Of a DNA stretch of 64,000 nt, positions 27,757 through 36,748 are shown one piece after another; the first letter of the stretch is position 1, and each line of letters starts with the position of its first letter. The translations under genes and the position numbers were made by a program. The DNA comes from Bacteroidales bacterium. GTDB taxonomy: Bacteria; Bacteroidota; Bacteroidia; Bacteroidales; WCHB1-69. Below the pieces are notes generated by a model. That model worked only from the letters and a program-made list of their open reading frames with translations, searched no databases and was not told the DNA's origin. The DNA lies in NCBI GenBank assembly GCA_017551725.1, contig JAFZKY010000021.1, positions 21,010-85,009 of the forward strand, in the 5' to 3' direction.

Positions 27757-29343
27757 ATGTACGACAACGAACGCGGGCTTTATATCGCCCATTGCGCGGA
27801 AGGCGCACTCTCCATACAAGGTAAAATGGCCAATCGGCACGGCCTCATCGCAGGTGCCACTGGAACGGGCAAGACCGTCACCTTGCAGGTGATGGCCGAG
27901 TCATTCAGCCAGGCTGGCGTGCCCTGTTTCATGGCCGATATGAAAGGCGACCTGTCCGGCATCAGCCAGGCCGGTGCGCTCAGCAGTTTCATTGAGAAAC
28001 GTATGCCGGAATTCGGCATCGAGTCGCCCCAGTTCCAAGCCTGTCCCGTGCGCTTCTATGATGTGTACGGCGTGCAGGGCCATCCGATCCGCGCCACGGT
28101 CTCCCAGATGGGTCCCCAGTTGCTGTCGCGCATCCTCGGCCTCAACGAGACGCAGGACGGCGTGCTCAACATTGTCTTCCGCATCGCCGACGATCGCGGC
28201 CTGCTGATCCTCGACCTGAAGGACCTGCGCTCCATGTTGGACTATGTTTCCAAACATGCCAAGGAGTACACCACTCGCTACGGCAACATCTCCACGGCCA
28301 CGGTCGGCGCCATCCAGCGGGCGTTGCTGCAACTGGAGAACCAGGGCGCTGACAAGTTCTTCGGCGAACCCTCCTTCGACATCCACGATCTGCTGCAGAC
28401 TGAGAACGGTCGCGGGGTGATGAGCGTGCTGGCTGCCGACAAGCTTATGCTGCAACCGAAACTCTACAGCACCTTCCTGCTGTGGCTTCTTTCCGAACTC
28501 TACTCAACCTTGCCCGAGGTGGGCGATCCGGATATTCCCAAGTTGGTCTTCTTCTTCGACGAGGCACACACGCTGTTCGAAGACACCTCCAAAGCCCTTA
28601 CCGACAAGATTGAACAGGTCATACGCCTGATCCGAAGCAAGGGTGTCGGCGTCTATTTCATCAGCCAGTATCCCAACGACTTGCCGGAGAACATTCTCGG
28701 CCAGCTGGGCAACCGTGTGCAACACGCGCTCCGCGCCTACACACCCAAGGATCAGAAGGCTGTGCGTGTGGCTGCCGACACGTTCCGCTCTAATCCGGAG
28801 TTCAAGACAGAGGAGGCGATCTCTACCTTGGAAACGGGCGAGGCATTGGTCAGTTTCTTGGATGAGAAAGGCGCTCCCGGCATTGTGCAACGGGCCAAGA
28901 TCCTCTTCCCCTTGTCTCAAATCGGAGCCATTACGGGGGACCAGCGGCAGATGAACATTCGTCAAAGCCGCATTTATGGAAAATACGATACGATGGTGGA
29001 TAGCGAGAGCGCGTACGAGATGTTGATGAAAGAGGAGGAAGCGCAATCGAATCTGCCTCAGACGCAAGAAACGGATGGCAAGGTTGCCAAGACAGAAAAG
29101 GAGGCTGCCGGAACATCCAAGAAGAAAGGCATCTTCTCGAAAGTACTGAAAGCGGTCATCACGGCCCTGACAGCCACCCTGGGTACCATTGTGGGCACGG
29201 CGGTCAGCGACAAGGTGACGGGCAAGAAAACCAAATCGACGAAGAGCACGGCCGAGAAGGTGGTGAAGAACACGACCTCGGCGGCTACACGTACCATCAC
29301 ACGGGAGATTACCCGCGATATTCTCGGCAACCTGATCAAATAG
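27757..29343 (+). CDS. HerA-like ATPase of the DUF853/YjgR family
   Basis: A 528-residue cytosolic P-loop ATPase of the HerA/FtsK class. Walker A is GATGTGKT near residue 32, followed by [12 protein letters not shown]. Walker B is [13 protein letters not shown], and the arginine/sensor region is [14 protein letters not shown]. This is the YjgR-type arrangement, whose cellular role is not settled; HerA relatives move or process DNA. The last 100 residues form a Lys/Thr/Ala-rich tail with a hydrophobic stretch ([19 protein letters not shown]) that could touch the membrane. rbfA follows 21 bases after the stop. Confidence 0.88.
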   Translation: MYDNERGLYIAHCAEGALSIQGKMANRHGLIAGATGTGKTVTLQVMAESFSQAGVPCFMADMKGDLSGISQAGALSSFIEKRMPEFGIESPQFQACPVRFYDVYGVQGHPIRATVSQMGPQLLSRILGLNETQDGVLNIVFRIADDRGLLILDLKDLRSMLDYVSKHAKEYTTRYGNISTATVGAIQRALLQLENQGADKFFGEPSFDIHDLLQTENGRGVMSVLAADKLMLQPKLYSTFLLWLLSELYSTLPEVGDPDIPKLVFFFDEAHTLFEDTSKALTDKIEQVIRLIRSKGVGVYFISQYPNDLPENILGQLGNRVQHALRAYTPKDQKAVRVAADTFRSNPEFKTEEAISTLETGEALVSFLDEKGAPGIVQRAKILFPLSQIGAITGDQRQMNIRQSRIYGKYDTMVDSESAYEMLMKEEEAQSNLPQTQETDGKVAKTEKEAAGTSKKKGIFSKVLKAVITALTATLGTIVGTAVSDKVTGKKTKSTKSTAEKVVKNTTSAATRTITREITRDILGNLIK

Positions 29344-29364
29344 TGAGCCTTTAAACAGACAAGA

Positions 29365-29700
29365 ATGAATTCTACAAGACAACAGAAAATAGCATCCTTG
29401 CTCCAAAAAGAACTGGCCAACCTGTTCCTGCAAGACAGCAAGAGCCTGTATAACTGCATGATTACGGTGACGAAGACTACCATCACCTCCGACCTTTCCA
29501 TTGCGAGAGCTTACCTGAGCATCTATATGGCCCCGGACAAGGATGTGGTAATCAAGGCTATCCGTGAGAACACCAAGGACATCCGCTTTCGCCTCGGCCA
29601 GCAGATCAAAAACCAGTTGCGCGTGGTGCCTCACTTGGAGTTCTTCATCGACGACACGTTGGACTACATGGAGCATATTGACAGCCTTTTGAAAAAATAG
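29365..29700 (+). CDS. rbfA: Ribosome-binding factor A
   Basis: A 111-residue KH-domain protein that assists late 30S maturation, acting on the 5' helix of 16S rRNA. TRQQKIASLLQKELANLFLQ, then SDLSIARAYLSIYM, and the C-terminal LRVVPHLEFFIDDTLDYMEHIDSLL are the family motifs. The length is normal. It is followed after two bases by the LolC/E-type permease, a pairing I know as common in Bacteroidota. Confidence 0.94.
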   Translation: MNSTRQQKIASLLQKELANLFLQDSKSLYNCMITVTKTTITSDLSIARAYLSIYMAPDKDVVIKAIRENTKDIRFRLGQQIKNQLRVVPHLEFFIDDTLDYMEHIDSLLKK

Positions 29701-29702
29701 AG

Positions 29703-30947
29703 TTGGAATTATCACAACAGAAAACGGCCGCCTTCATCGCGTTGCGATATGTTTTCTCGAAGAAGAAACACAATATCATCAACGTCATATCTCTTGTTTC
29801 CATGCTCGGCATCATGGTCAGCAGCGCGGCACTCGTCGTGGTGCTGTCGGTGTTCAACGGCATGGAGGAGATGATCGGGGGCTGGTTTAACTCGTTCAAT
29901 CCCGACTTTAAAATCACCTTGGTGGAGGGGAAATCCTTCCCGGTGGACTCGTTCCCGATGGAAGATCTCAAGCGTCTTCCGGAGGTGGCGGCCGTGGATG
30001 AGGTGGTAAGCGACATGGTCCTGACTACGTATAACAACCGGCAGGAACTGCTTACCATCAAGGGTGTTGGGGATGATTATGTGTCAAGAAACCGGTTGGA
30101 CGAAATTCTCATAGATGGCAAATTTGCCCTGTGGCAGGGCGAGCAGCCCTGTGTGGTGGTGGGTGCCGTGGCCGCCGGCAAACTCCAGGTCAACCTGCTC
30201 AACTACGAGCTGATGAAGACCTACTATCCAAAGCGGATGAAGAAAAACCTGGCGCAGGCGGCGGACGCCTTCAACACGCGCTACCTTTACCCGACGGGCG
30301 TGTTTATGACGAACACGAACTACGACGAGGATGTGGTCTTCTGCCCGATTGCGTTCGCCCGCGACCTGATGCACTACGAGGGCGAGGCTACCTCCATAGA
30401 GGTCCAGCTCCGCTCTCCCGACCATTATGCGAAATGTCAGAAGGAGGTGGAGAAAATTGTGAGCAGCCGCTTCAAGGTCCAGAACAAATACCAGCAGGAG
30501 GCATCGCTCTTTAAGACCATGCAGTCGGAAAAACTCATTATTTACATCATCCTGGCCTTTATTCTGCTGGTGGCCGCCTTCAACATCATCGGCTCGCTGG
30601 GGATGTTGATGCTTGAGAAAAAAGAGGATATGGCCGTGTTGCGTCATCTGGGTGCCGGCGAGTCATTGATACAGCGGGTGTTCCTGTATGAGGGGGTGGT
30701 CGTCTCGCTCGTGGGCGGAATGCTCGGCATCCTGCTCGGCGTGGTGATAAGCGGGTTGCAGCAGATTTTCCATATCGTCAAACTCGGCGACGGCAGCACG
30801 GGATATGTTATCCCGTATTATCCGGTGCATATCCGGGTGACGGACCTCGCCATCGTGCTGCTGACAATCCTGATTGTGAGCTTGCTCACTTCGTTCCTTC
30901 CTGCCAGAAAATTGAAACAAGCCACCTCAAATCCCTATATGTCATGA
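29703..30947 (+). CDS. Lipoprotein-releasing ABC transporter permease (LolC/LolE family)
   Basis: A 414-residue FtsX/MacB-fold permease that releases outer-membrane lipoproteins from the inner membrane to LolA. TTG at 29703 is taken as start because it gives MELSQQKTAAFIALRYVFSKKKHN, matching the family N-terminus, and no ATG lies nearby. TM1 follows (VISLVSMLGIMVSSAALVVVL), then a large periplasmic domain (about 50-265) and three C-terminal helices with LEKKEDMAVLRHLGAGESLIQRVFLYEG. The matching ATPase LolD is not in the window. Its last bases overlap the porZ start (ATGA). Confidence 0.92.
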   Translation: MELSQQKTAAFIALRYVFSKKKHNIINVISLVSMLGIMVSSAALVVVLSVFNGMEEMIGGWFNSFNPDFKITLVEGKSFPVDSFPMEDLKRLPEVAAVDEVVSDMVLTTYNNRQELLTIKGVGDDYVSRNRLDEILIDGKFALWQGEQPCVVVGAVAAGKLQVNLLNYELMKTYYPKRMKKNLAQAADAFNTRYLYPTGVFMTNTNYDEDVVFCPIAFARDLMHYEGEATSIEVQLRSPDHYAKCQKEVEKIVSSRFKVQNKYQQEASLFKTMQSEKLIIYIILAFILLVAAFNIIGSLGMLMLEKKEDMAVLRHLGAGESLIQRVFLYEGVVVSLVGGMLGILLGVVISGLQQIFHIVKLGDGSTGYVIPYYPVHIRVTDLAIVLLTILIVSLLTSFLPARKLKQATSNPYMS

Positions 30948-33304
30948 AAAAACTGCTGTTTATAGTTCTTTGTTCGGGCTTGCTGATGCAATCGTTTGCA
31001 CAGATTCCAGTCGGGCGGTTTCGTAGTCACATCCCGATGCATGCCTTCCATTCCGTGGCGGTGGCTTCGGATTATGTGTATGCCGCCACCACCAATGGTA
31101 TGATGTTGCTGGATATCGCCACGATGGATGATAAAAATCCGGATTTGCAGTCGTGGACCAAGGTGGATGGCCTTTCGGACATCGATATTGCCGTGATTTA
31201 TTACGACAAACCGCATAAATGCCTGATTGTCTGCTATAAGAATGGCAATCTGGATTTGATAAAAGAGGATGTCCTGTATAATCTCAGTGACATTAAAAAC
31301 AAAGCTCTCAGCGGCTCCAAGCAGCCTTCCCATATTCGGGTGGTGGACGACATAGCCTATATTGCCTATCCGTTCGGGGTGGTTCTTCTGGACTTGAACG
31401 ACCTGCTGGTGCTTGACACGTGGTTCACCCGGCGGAATGGACGGCAGTTTGAGGTGACGGACTTCACGAAAACCCGCGACGAGTACTATATCAGCACCTC
31501 CAACGGCCTTTTCCATATTCGCACGGATCATCCCAACCCGGCCAATTTCATGGAATGGGTTTGGGACGAACAGGCTGGAGATGCCTTATTTGACAATATC
31601 CTTTTCTTTGGTGGAAAACTCTTTGCCAACAAGGATTCCCATGACCCGTCAACATATCCCGCCATCTCCGACACGCTCTTCGTGAACGAGAATGGACAGT
31701 GGCATCCGACAGATTATGTGCCGTATGACCTGCGCTCCCTCACAGCTGCCGATGGCTATATGCTGGTTGGAAACTGGGATCATATTGATTTTCTGGATGA
31801 AACGCATCATCTGGTGAACAAATACTATTGGCAACAGTATTCCGGTTATCCCGATAACCAGGAGGCATTGCTGGATGGGAATTATATCTGGATTGCCGAC
31901 AACCAGTACGGATTGGTCCGTATCAACGTTCAAGACCAGTCGCGTGTTGTCTTTACAGAAAGCGGACCATTTGCCAACAGTGTGGAGGGCATCAGTTGTG
32001 AGAAAGGCGTGGTGGCCGTGGTGCCCGGTTCCCGCAAGGGCTCGTCATATTCTCAGGGTTATCAGTACCCGTCGGCCAGTTGGTTTGTCAATCAGCAATG
32101 GCATTATTGCACGGATTTTTTGAATTATGATTCCCTGCATACCACATACGACTTGACGAATGTGGTGATCAACCCCCAAAACGAATCGGAATGTTACATT
32201 GCTTCGTGGGGTAATGGCTTGTTCCGGTGTGTGAACCATGAGATTGTAGATCACTTCACATCCAACAACAGCATCCTTGATTCTATCAGCAATGGGCTGG
32301 TTTTTGTGTCGGGACTTGCTTACGACTCCAAAGGCAATCTCTGGGTGACCAACAGCCAATGTGACAATATGTTGAAGATGAGGGAGCCGGATGGTACCTG
32401 GCATGAGTACAATATCACGCAAGGTGTGCTCACCGCTTCTTCTGCCGGCGTGGTGGCGGAAAATCTGCTGATTGATTCCCGTGGATATAAATGGGTGAAT
32501 TTTCCGAGGGGTGACAATGTGAACAGGTACCATTTGGTGGCCTTTACGGAGAGTGGCACGTACGACAACCCGGGGGATGACAAGTTTGTCAGAATCAATA
32601 TGAACGCTGCCTCCGAGGTGAATTCCACCAATGTTTTTTGCGTGACGGAGGATTTGGACGGTGAAATTTGGATTGGCACGGACAAGGGCATCAAGGTGAT
32701 CTATTATCCCGATAAGGTCTTTGATGGCAATGTCTATCCCAAAAACATACTTTTGGAGCAGGATGGTTATACGTCGGTACTTTTTGAGTTTGAGGAAATT
32801 ACCGCTATCGCAGTGGATGGCGCGAACCGGAAGTGGGTGGGCACGAGCAAGGGTGGCGTTTTCCTGATCAGCGCGGACGGCGCGGAGGAGTTGCTCCATT
32901 TTACCGCCGAAGATCATCCGTTGTTTTCCAATCAGATTTCCAGCATTGGCATTGACCCGTTGAGCGGGGAGGTCTTTTTTGGCAGCACGAAAGGGATGGT
33001 CAGCTACCGGGGGGAGGCCACTCGTGGCTCCGACGATTACAGCGACCTGCTGGTGTTTCCCAATCCGGTGCGGCACGGCTATACCGGCCCGGTGGCCGTC
33101 AAGGGGTTGAAAAGCAATTCCTTGTGCAAGATAACGGATGCTTCCGGGCGCTTGGTCTGGCAGGGCGTCAGCAACGGTGGCGAGCTGGTGTGGAACTGTC
33201 TGGACCATTTTGGCAGACGACCGGCCACAGGTGTCTATTATGTGATGGCCTCCGATGAGAATGGCAAGCAGAAGATTGTTACAAAATTCCTGTTTATCCA
33301 TTAG
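30944..33304 (+). CDS. porZ: PorZ-like T9SS surface protein (two beta-propellers plus C-terminal domain)
   Basis: A 786-residue exported protein. A signal peptide (ending QSFAQ, 1-20) precedes two propeller-type domains. The blades resemble two-component-regulator propellers, for example YVYAATTNGMMLLD, EYYISTSNGLFHIRT, GEIWIGTDKGIKVIYY and RKWVGTSKGGVFLIS. The C-terminal domain (LLVFPNPVRHGYTG to the end) is T9SS-CTD-like. Length and architecture match PorZ, a component of the attachment complex that processes T9SS cargo and adds A-LPS. The ATG lies inside the end of the LolC/E gene, so translation is coupled. A generic propeller protein is the alternative. Confidence 0.82.
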   Translation: MKKLLFIVLCSGLLMQSFAQIPVGRFRSHIPMHAFHSVAVASDYVYAATTNGMMLLDIATMDDKNPDLQSWTKVDGLSDIDIAVIYYDKPHKCLIVCYKNGNLDLIKEDVLYNLSDIKNKALSGSKQPSHIRVVDDIAYIAYPFGVVLLDLNDLLVLDTWFTRRNGRQFEVTDFTKTRDEYYISTSNGLFHIRTDHPNPANFMEWVWDEQAGDALFDNILFFGGKLFANKDSHDPSTYPAISDTLFVNENGQWHPTDYVPYDLRSLTAADGYMLVGNWDHIDFLDETHHLVNKYYWQQYSGYPDNQEALLDGNYIWIADNQYGLVRINVQDQSRVVFTESGPFANSVEGISCEKGVVAVVPGSRKGSSYSQGYQYPSASWFVNQQWHYCTDFLNYDSLHTTYDLTNVVINPQNESECYIASWGNGLFRCVNHEIVDHFTSNNSILDSISNGLVFVSGLAYDSKGNLWVTNSQCDNMLKMREPDGTWHEYNITQGVLTASSAGVVAENLLIDSRGYKWVNFPRGDNVNRYHLVAFTESGTYDNPGDDKFVRINMNAASEVNSTNVFCVTEDLDGEIWIGTDKGIKVIYYPDKVFDGNVYPKNILLEQDGYTSVLFEFEEITAIAVDGANRKWVGTSKGGVFLISADGAEELLHFTAEDHPLFSNQISSIGIDPLSGEVFFGSTKGMVSYRGEATRGSDDYSDLLVFPNPVRHGYTGPVAVKGLKSNSLCKITDASGRLVWQGVSNGGELVWNCLDHFGRRPATGVYYVMASDENGKQKIVTKFLFIH

Positions 33305-33317
33305 AGCCGAATGTGGT

Positions 33318-34031
33318 ATGCTGATTAACACCAGAGGAATTGTCTTACATTCAACGAAATACTCCGACACCTCGTTGGTTGTGAAAATCTACACCGAGGC
33401 CCGGGGCACGCAGTCGTTCATCGTGAAGGGTGTTCTCGGAAAGAAGGGCAAACTGCGTCCGGCTCTTTTCTCCTCGCTGGCATTGGTGAATCTGACGTTC
33501 GACGATAATCCGCGCCATAATTTGAAATATATCCGGGAGATGTCGCTTCAGCAGACGCCGGCGGATGTCTCCTTTGATCCGGTGCGCAGTTCCATCCTGA
33601 TGTTTTACAATGAACTGTTGTACAAATTGTTGCCTGAGGCTGGGGAGGATGTCGTATTGTTCCACTTTTTGGAAAGGGAGATAGCGGATGTAGCCGGAGT
33701 GGGGGAGTTGGCTCCCGACCGCCCGTTGCGCTTTATGATACGGTTGAGTGTGGTGCTGGGCTTTTTTCCGGAAAACAATTATTCGGAAAAGGAGTGCCAT
33801 TTTTCTTTGGCTGAGGGCCGTTTCCAATCCTATTATGTGGATGAGCGCAACGATCTGCCGGTGGAGGAGAGCCGCTATTTGTCGCAGTTGATTTATGATG
33901 ATGAGGTTGTGAGGGCTGACCGCACCCTGCGGAACAGCCTTCTCCGTTATCTTATACAATATTATATAATACACAACGAGCAAATCAAGACCATCGAGTC
34001 GGTGGATGTGCTGGCCGCCGTGTTGCATTAG
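33318..34031 (+). CDS. recO: DNA repair protein RecO
   Basis: A 237-residue recombination mediator that helps load RecA on SSB-coated DNA. I start at 33318 (MLINTRGIVLHSTKYSDTSLVVKIYTE), which is the family N-terminal OB fold; the longer frame upstream overlaps porZ. A helical bundle follows with VLGFFPENN near residue 150. The usual zinc-finger cysteines are reduced: only one Cys (KECHFS) is seen, which is common in this phylum. It follows porZ by 13 bases. Confidence 0.9.
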   Translation: MLINTRGIVLHSTKYSDTSLVVKIYTEARGTQSFIVKGVLGKKGKLRPALFSSLALVNLTFDDNPRHNLKYIREMSLQQTPADVSFDPVRSSILMFYNELLYKLLPEAGEDVVLFHFLEREIADVAGVGELAPDRPLRFMIRLSVVLGFFPENNYSEKECHFSLAEGRFQSYYVDERNDLPVEESRYLSQLIYDDEVVRADRTLRNSLLRYLIQYYIIHNEQIKTIESVDVLAAVLH

Positions 34032-34061
34032 GATTTGTCGTGGGGAAATCGAATTTATTCG

Positions 34062-34069
34062 TATTTTTG
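34062..34069 (+). promoter_or_regulatory. -7 box for obgE
   Basis: TATTTTTG, 22 bases before the obgE ATG, with a TTTG at 34034-34037 at the long end of acceptable spacing. Confidence 0.55.
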
Positions 34070-34091
34070 CGCCGGTAAAAACAAAAGGAAT

Positions 34092-35105
34092 ATGGGCGAA
34101 GAACAATTCATTGATTATGTGAAGATTTTCTGCCGTTCGGGCAATGGTGGATCCGGCTCGGCGCATCTGGCGCGTACGGCGCGTAACCCGAAGGCCGGTC
34201 CCGACGGCGGCGACGGCGGCAAGGGCGGCAGCGTCATTCTGAAGGCCAACCGTAACCTGTGGACGCTGTTGCATCTGCGCTACACGAAGCATATATTTGC
34301 CGAGGACGGCGGGAACGGACAGAAGAACAAATGTTTCGGCAAGAATGGCGAGAATGCCTACATTGAGGTGCCGCTGGGCACGGTGGTCCGGATGAGCGAC
34401 ACCGGCGAGTATGTGGGTGAGGTGCTTGAGGATGGCGAGGAACTGGTGATTATGAAAGGCGGGCGAGGCGGCCTTGGCAATGTGCATTTCAAAAGCCCCA
34501 CCATGCAGACGCCACGCTTCGCGCAACCGGGCGAGGAGGGCACGGAGGGCTGGGTGAGCCTGGAGCTCAAGGTGCTGGCGGATGTGGGCCTGGTGGGCTT
34601 CCCCAATGCGGGCAAGTCCACGCTCATCAGCCAATTGTCGAATGCGAAACCTAAAATCGCCAATTATCCGTTTACCACGCTCACGCCCAATCTCGGTATG
34701 GTGGCTTACCGCGATTTCCAGTCCTTTGTCATCGCCGACATTCCCGGAATCATAGAGGGAGCCTCCGAGGGCAAGGGCATTGGCCTGCGCTTTCTGCGCC
34801 ATATCGAGCGCAACTCGGTTCTGCTCTACATGATCCCTGTGGTTTCGGAAGAGGGTCCCCGCACAGCGGACGAAATTGTGCGCGAGTGGAACATTCTCCG
34901 CCACGAACTCGAAGCTTATAATGACGAGCTGCTCGACAAACGTTACCTCGTAGCCCTGACAAAATGCGACCTCACAACCCCCGAGGAAGTGGCGCGCCTT
35001 TTGGCAGAACTTCCGAAAAATATTCCCGTTATGAACATTTCATCCTTGACAAATCTTCATCTTACCGAACTGAAAGACCGCCTTTGGTCTCTTCTGACGA
35101 TGTGA
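34092..35105 (+). CDS. obgE: GTPase Obg (CgtA)
   Basis: A 337-residue GTPase tied to 50S ribosome assembly and the stringent response. The start at 34092 ([20 protein letters not shown]) removes 19 upstream codons that overlap the promoter. The glycine-rich Obg fold (1-157) has [15 protein letters not shown] and [15 protein letters not shown]. The GTPase domain has G1 [10 protein letters not shown]2/G3 [11 protein letters not shown] and DIPGIIEGA, and G4 TKCD. No extended C-terminal domain is present. Confidence 0.94.
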   Translation: MGEEQFIDYVKIFCRSGNGGSGSAHLARTARNPKAGPDGGDGGKGGSVILKANRNLWTLLHLRYTKHIFAEDGGNGQKNKCFGKNGENAYIEVPLGTVVRMSDTGEYVGEVLEDGEELVIMKGGRGGLGNVHFKSPTMQTPRFAQPGEEGTEGWVSLELKVLADVGLVGFPNAGKSTLISQLSNAKPKIANYPFTTLTPNLGMVAYRDFQSFVIADIPGIIEGASEGKGIGLRFLRHIERNSVLLYMIPVVSEEGPRTADEIVREWNILRHELEAYNDELLDKRYLVALTKCDLTTPEEVARLLAELPKNIPVMNISSLTNLHLTELKDRLWSLLTM

Positions 35106-35203
35106 AAATAAATTATATTGTGTTGATTATCAACAAAATATAACTTTGTCAAATTTTTTAACGAAAAAAAGACCATATAGAGTTGGCATATTGAAAAAAA
35201 GTG

Positions 35204-35211
35204 TATTTTTG
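35204..35211 (+). promoter_or_regulatory. -7 box for rpmG
   Basis: TATTTTTG with TTGG about 18 bases upstream; the rpmG start is 36 bases downstream. Confidence 0.65.
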
Positions 35212-35247
35212 CGCCGTTAAAGAACGAAAGTAAAAGGAGATAGAAAA

Positions 35248-35436
35248 ATGGCAAAGAAAGTAAAAGAAGCTCGTCAACAGGTTATCCTGGAATGTACGGA
35301 ACAAAAGGCAAGTGGCGTTCCGGGCATGTCAAGATATATCACGACGAAGAACAGAAAGAACACGCCTGACAGATTGGAGTTAATGAAATACAATCCGTAT
35401 CTGAAGAAAATGACGTTACACAAAGAAGTTAAATAA
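35248..35436 (+). CDS. rpmG: 50S ribosomal protein bL33
   Basis: A 62-residue ribosomal protein. The core [20 protein letters not shown] and [12 protein letters not shown] are clear bL33 motifs. The zinc-binding Cys pairs are absent (one Cys in ILECTE), so this is the zinc-free type. The DUF4295 gene follows 15 bases later. The gene for bL28, which often sits just upstream in this phylum, is not present here. Confidence 0.95.
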   Translation: MAKKVKEARQQVILECTEQKASGVPGMSRYITTKNRKNTPDRLELMKYNPYLKKMTLHKEVK

Positions 35437-35451
35437 TAAAATCGTAGAGAG

Positions 35452-35607
35452 ATGGCAAAGAAGGTTGTTGCAACATTGAAAAGAGAAGGTGGCGTTACCT
35501 ATACGCGCGTCGTGAGAATGGAACGCTCACCGAAAACGGGAGCTTACACCTTTAAAGAGGCTGTGATTGACTCCTCCACTGTAAAAGACTTTTTGGCTAA
35601 AAAGTAA
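35452..35607 (+). CDS. Small DUF4295-type protein
   Basis: A 51-residue basic protein starting MAKKVVATLKREGG and ending TVKDFLAKK. It is the short protein found between rpmG and ftsY across Bacteroidota, where it is annotated as DUF4295. Its place behind a ribosomal protein gene and its high Lys/Arg content suggest a ribosome link, but no function is established to my knowledge. Both this gene and rpmG end before the strong terminator at 35629. Confidence 0.85.
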   Translation: MAKKVVATLKREGGVTYTRVVRMERSPKTGAYTFKEAVIDSSTVKDFLAKK

Positions 35608-35628
35608 TATTTTGTTTTCATGGTTGAA

Positions 35629-35658
35629 GAAAGGTGGCCCTCCCGGGCCGCCTTTTTT
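35629..35658 (+). terminator. Terminator after the rpmG-DUF4295 unit
   Basis: AAAGGTGGCCC / GGGCCGCCTTT stem (one G-U pair) with a TCCC loop and a T run. Confidence 0.9.
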
Positions 35659-35696
35659 CGTTTAGGGAGAAGGCCCCCACGTATTGTTTTTTTCGC

Positions 35697-35704
35697 TATC
35701 TTTG
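35697..35704 (+). promoter_or_regulatory. -7 box for ftsY
   Basis: TATCTTTG, 49 bases before the ftsY ATG, just after the upstream terminator. No clear -33 box was found. Confidence 0.55.
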
Positions 35705-35753
35705 CAACTGCATTTCAGCCCCTTCCATCGGGGCGTTTCAAAATTATACAGGC

Positions 35754-36713
35754 ATGGGATTCTTTTCTATATTTTCAAAAGAGAAAAAGCAGGAACTGGA
35801 CGAAGGGCTCCAGAAATCCAAAGAGAGCTTTTTCGCCAAACTCGCCAAAACGGTTGTCGGAAAATCCAAGGTTGACGACGATGTGTTGGATAACCTGGAA
35901 GAGGTGCTTGTGACCTCCGACGTGGGTGTGGAGACCACGCTGCGCATCATCGAGCGTATCGAGGCGCGTGTCTCCCGTGACAAATATATCGGTACTGAGC
36001 AACTCAATGCCATCCTCAAAGAGGAGATTGCCGGCCTGTTGTTGGAGAACGACATCGAGAAGGCCAACGACTTTGTGATTCCCGAGTTGGAAACGCCGTA
36101 CATTGTGCTTGTTGTGGGCGTGAACGGTGTGGGCAAGACCACCACCATCGGCAAGTTGGCCTACCAGTTCAAGAAAAAGGGCTATTCTGTCACGTTGGGT
36201 GCCGCCGACACGTTCCGTGCCGCCGCCATCGAGCAGTTGGCGGCATGGGCCAAACGCGCTGATGTGCCCATCATCACCCAGAAGATGGGCGCCGACCCGG
36301 CGGCGGTGGCCTACGACACCGTGGCTTCCGCCATCGCACACAAGAGCGACGTGGTCATCATCGATACGGCCGGGCGCTTGCACAACAAGACCAACCTGAT
36401 GAACGAGCTTATCAAGATCAAGAACGTGATCCGCAAGCTCGTGCCCGACGGTCCGCACGAGGTGCTGCTGGTCTTGGACGGCTCCACCGGCCAGAACGCC
36501 TTTGAGCAGGCTCGCCAGTTCTGCGCCGCCACTGAGGTTAACGCACTGGCCATCACCAAGCTGGATGGCACCGCCAAGGGTGGTGTGGTCATTGGCATCT
36601 CCGACCAGTTCAAGATTCCCATCAAATACATCGGCGTGGGCGAAAAAATTGACCAGCTGCAGGTCTTTAACCGCGCCGAGTTTGTGGACTCCCTTTTCCC
36701 TGACAACTGGTAA
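35754..36713 (+). CDS. ftsY: Signal recognition particle receptor FtsY
   Basis: A 319-residue SRP-receptor GTPase that docks ribosome-nascent chains at SecYEG. The start at 35754 (MGFFSIFSKEKKQELDEGL) gives the short N-terminus usual in Bacteroidota; the 40 upstream codons lie across the terminator and promoter. The N domain is helical (about 1-100). The G domain has GVNGVGKTT, DTFRAAAIEQL, DTAGR and TKLDGTAKGG, closing with KYIGVGEKIDQLQVFNRAEFVDSLF. It lacks the long acidic A domain of E. coli FtsY. Confidence 0.95.
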   Translation: MGFFSIFSKEKKQELDEGLQKSKESFFAKLAKTVVGKSKVDDDVLDNLEEVLVTSDVGVETTLRIIERIEARVSRDKYIGTEQLNAILKEEIAGLLLENDIEKANDFVIPELETPYIVLVVGVNGVGKTTTIGKLAYQFKKKGYSVTLGAADTFRAAAIEQLAAWAKRADVPIITQKMGADPAAVAYDTVASAIAHKSDVVIIDTAGRLHNKTNLMNELIKIKNVIRKLVPDGPHEVLLVLDGSTGQNAFEQARQFCAATEVNALAITKLDGTAKGGVVIGISDQFKIPIKYIGVGEKIDQLQVFNRAEFVDSLFPDNW

Positions 36714-36748
36714 ACCGCAATAATCCAATCCTTTAACATCCCAATGCC

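Noticed and set aside
33351-34904. A 517-codon minus-strand open frame opposite recO and obgE
   Set aside because: It runs across two well-recognised genes and their intergenic promoter with no recognisable domain. It is a shadow frame.
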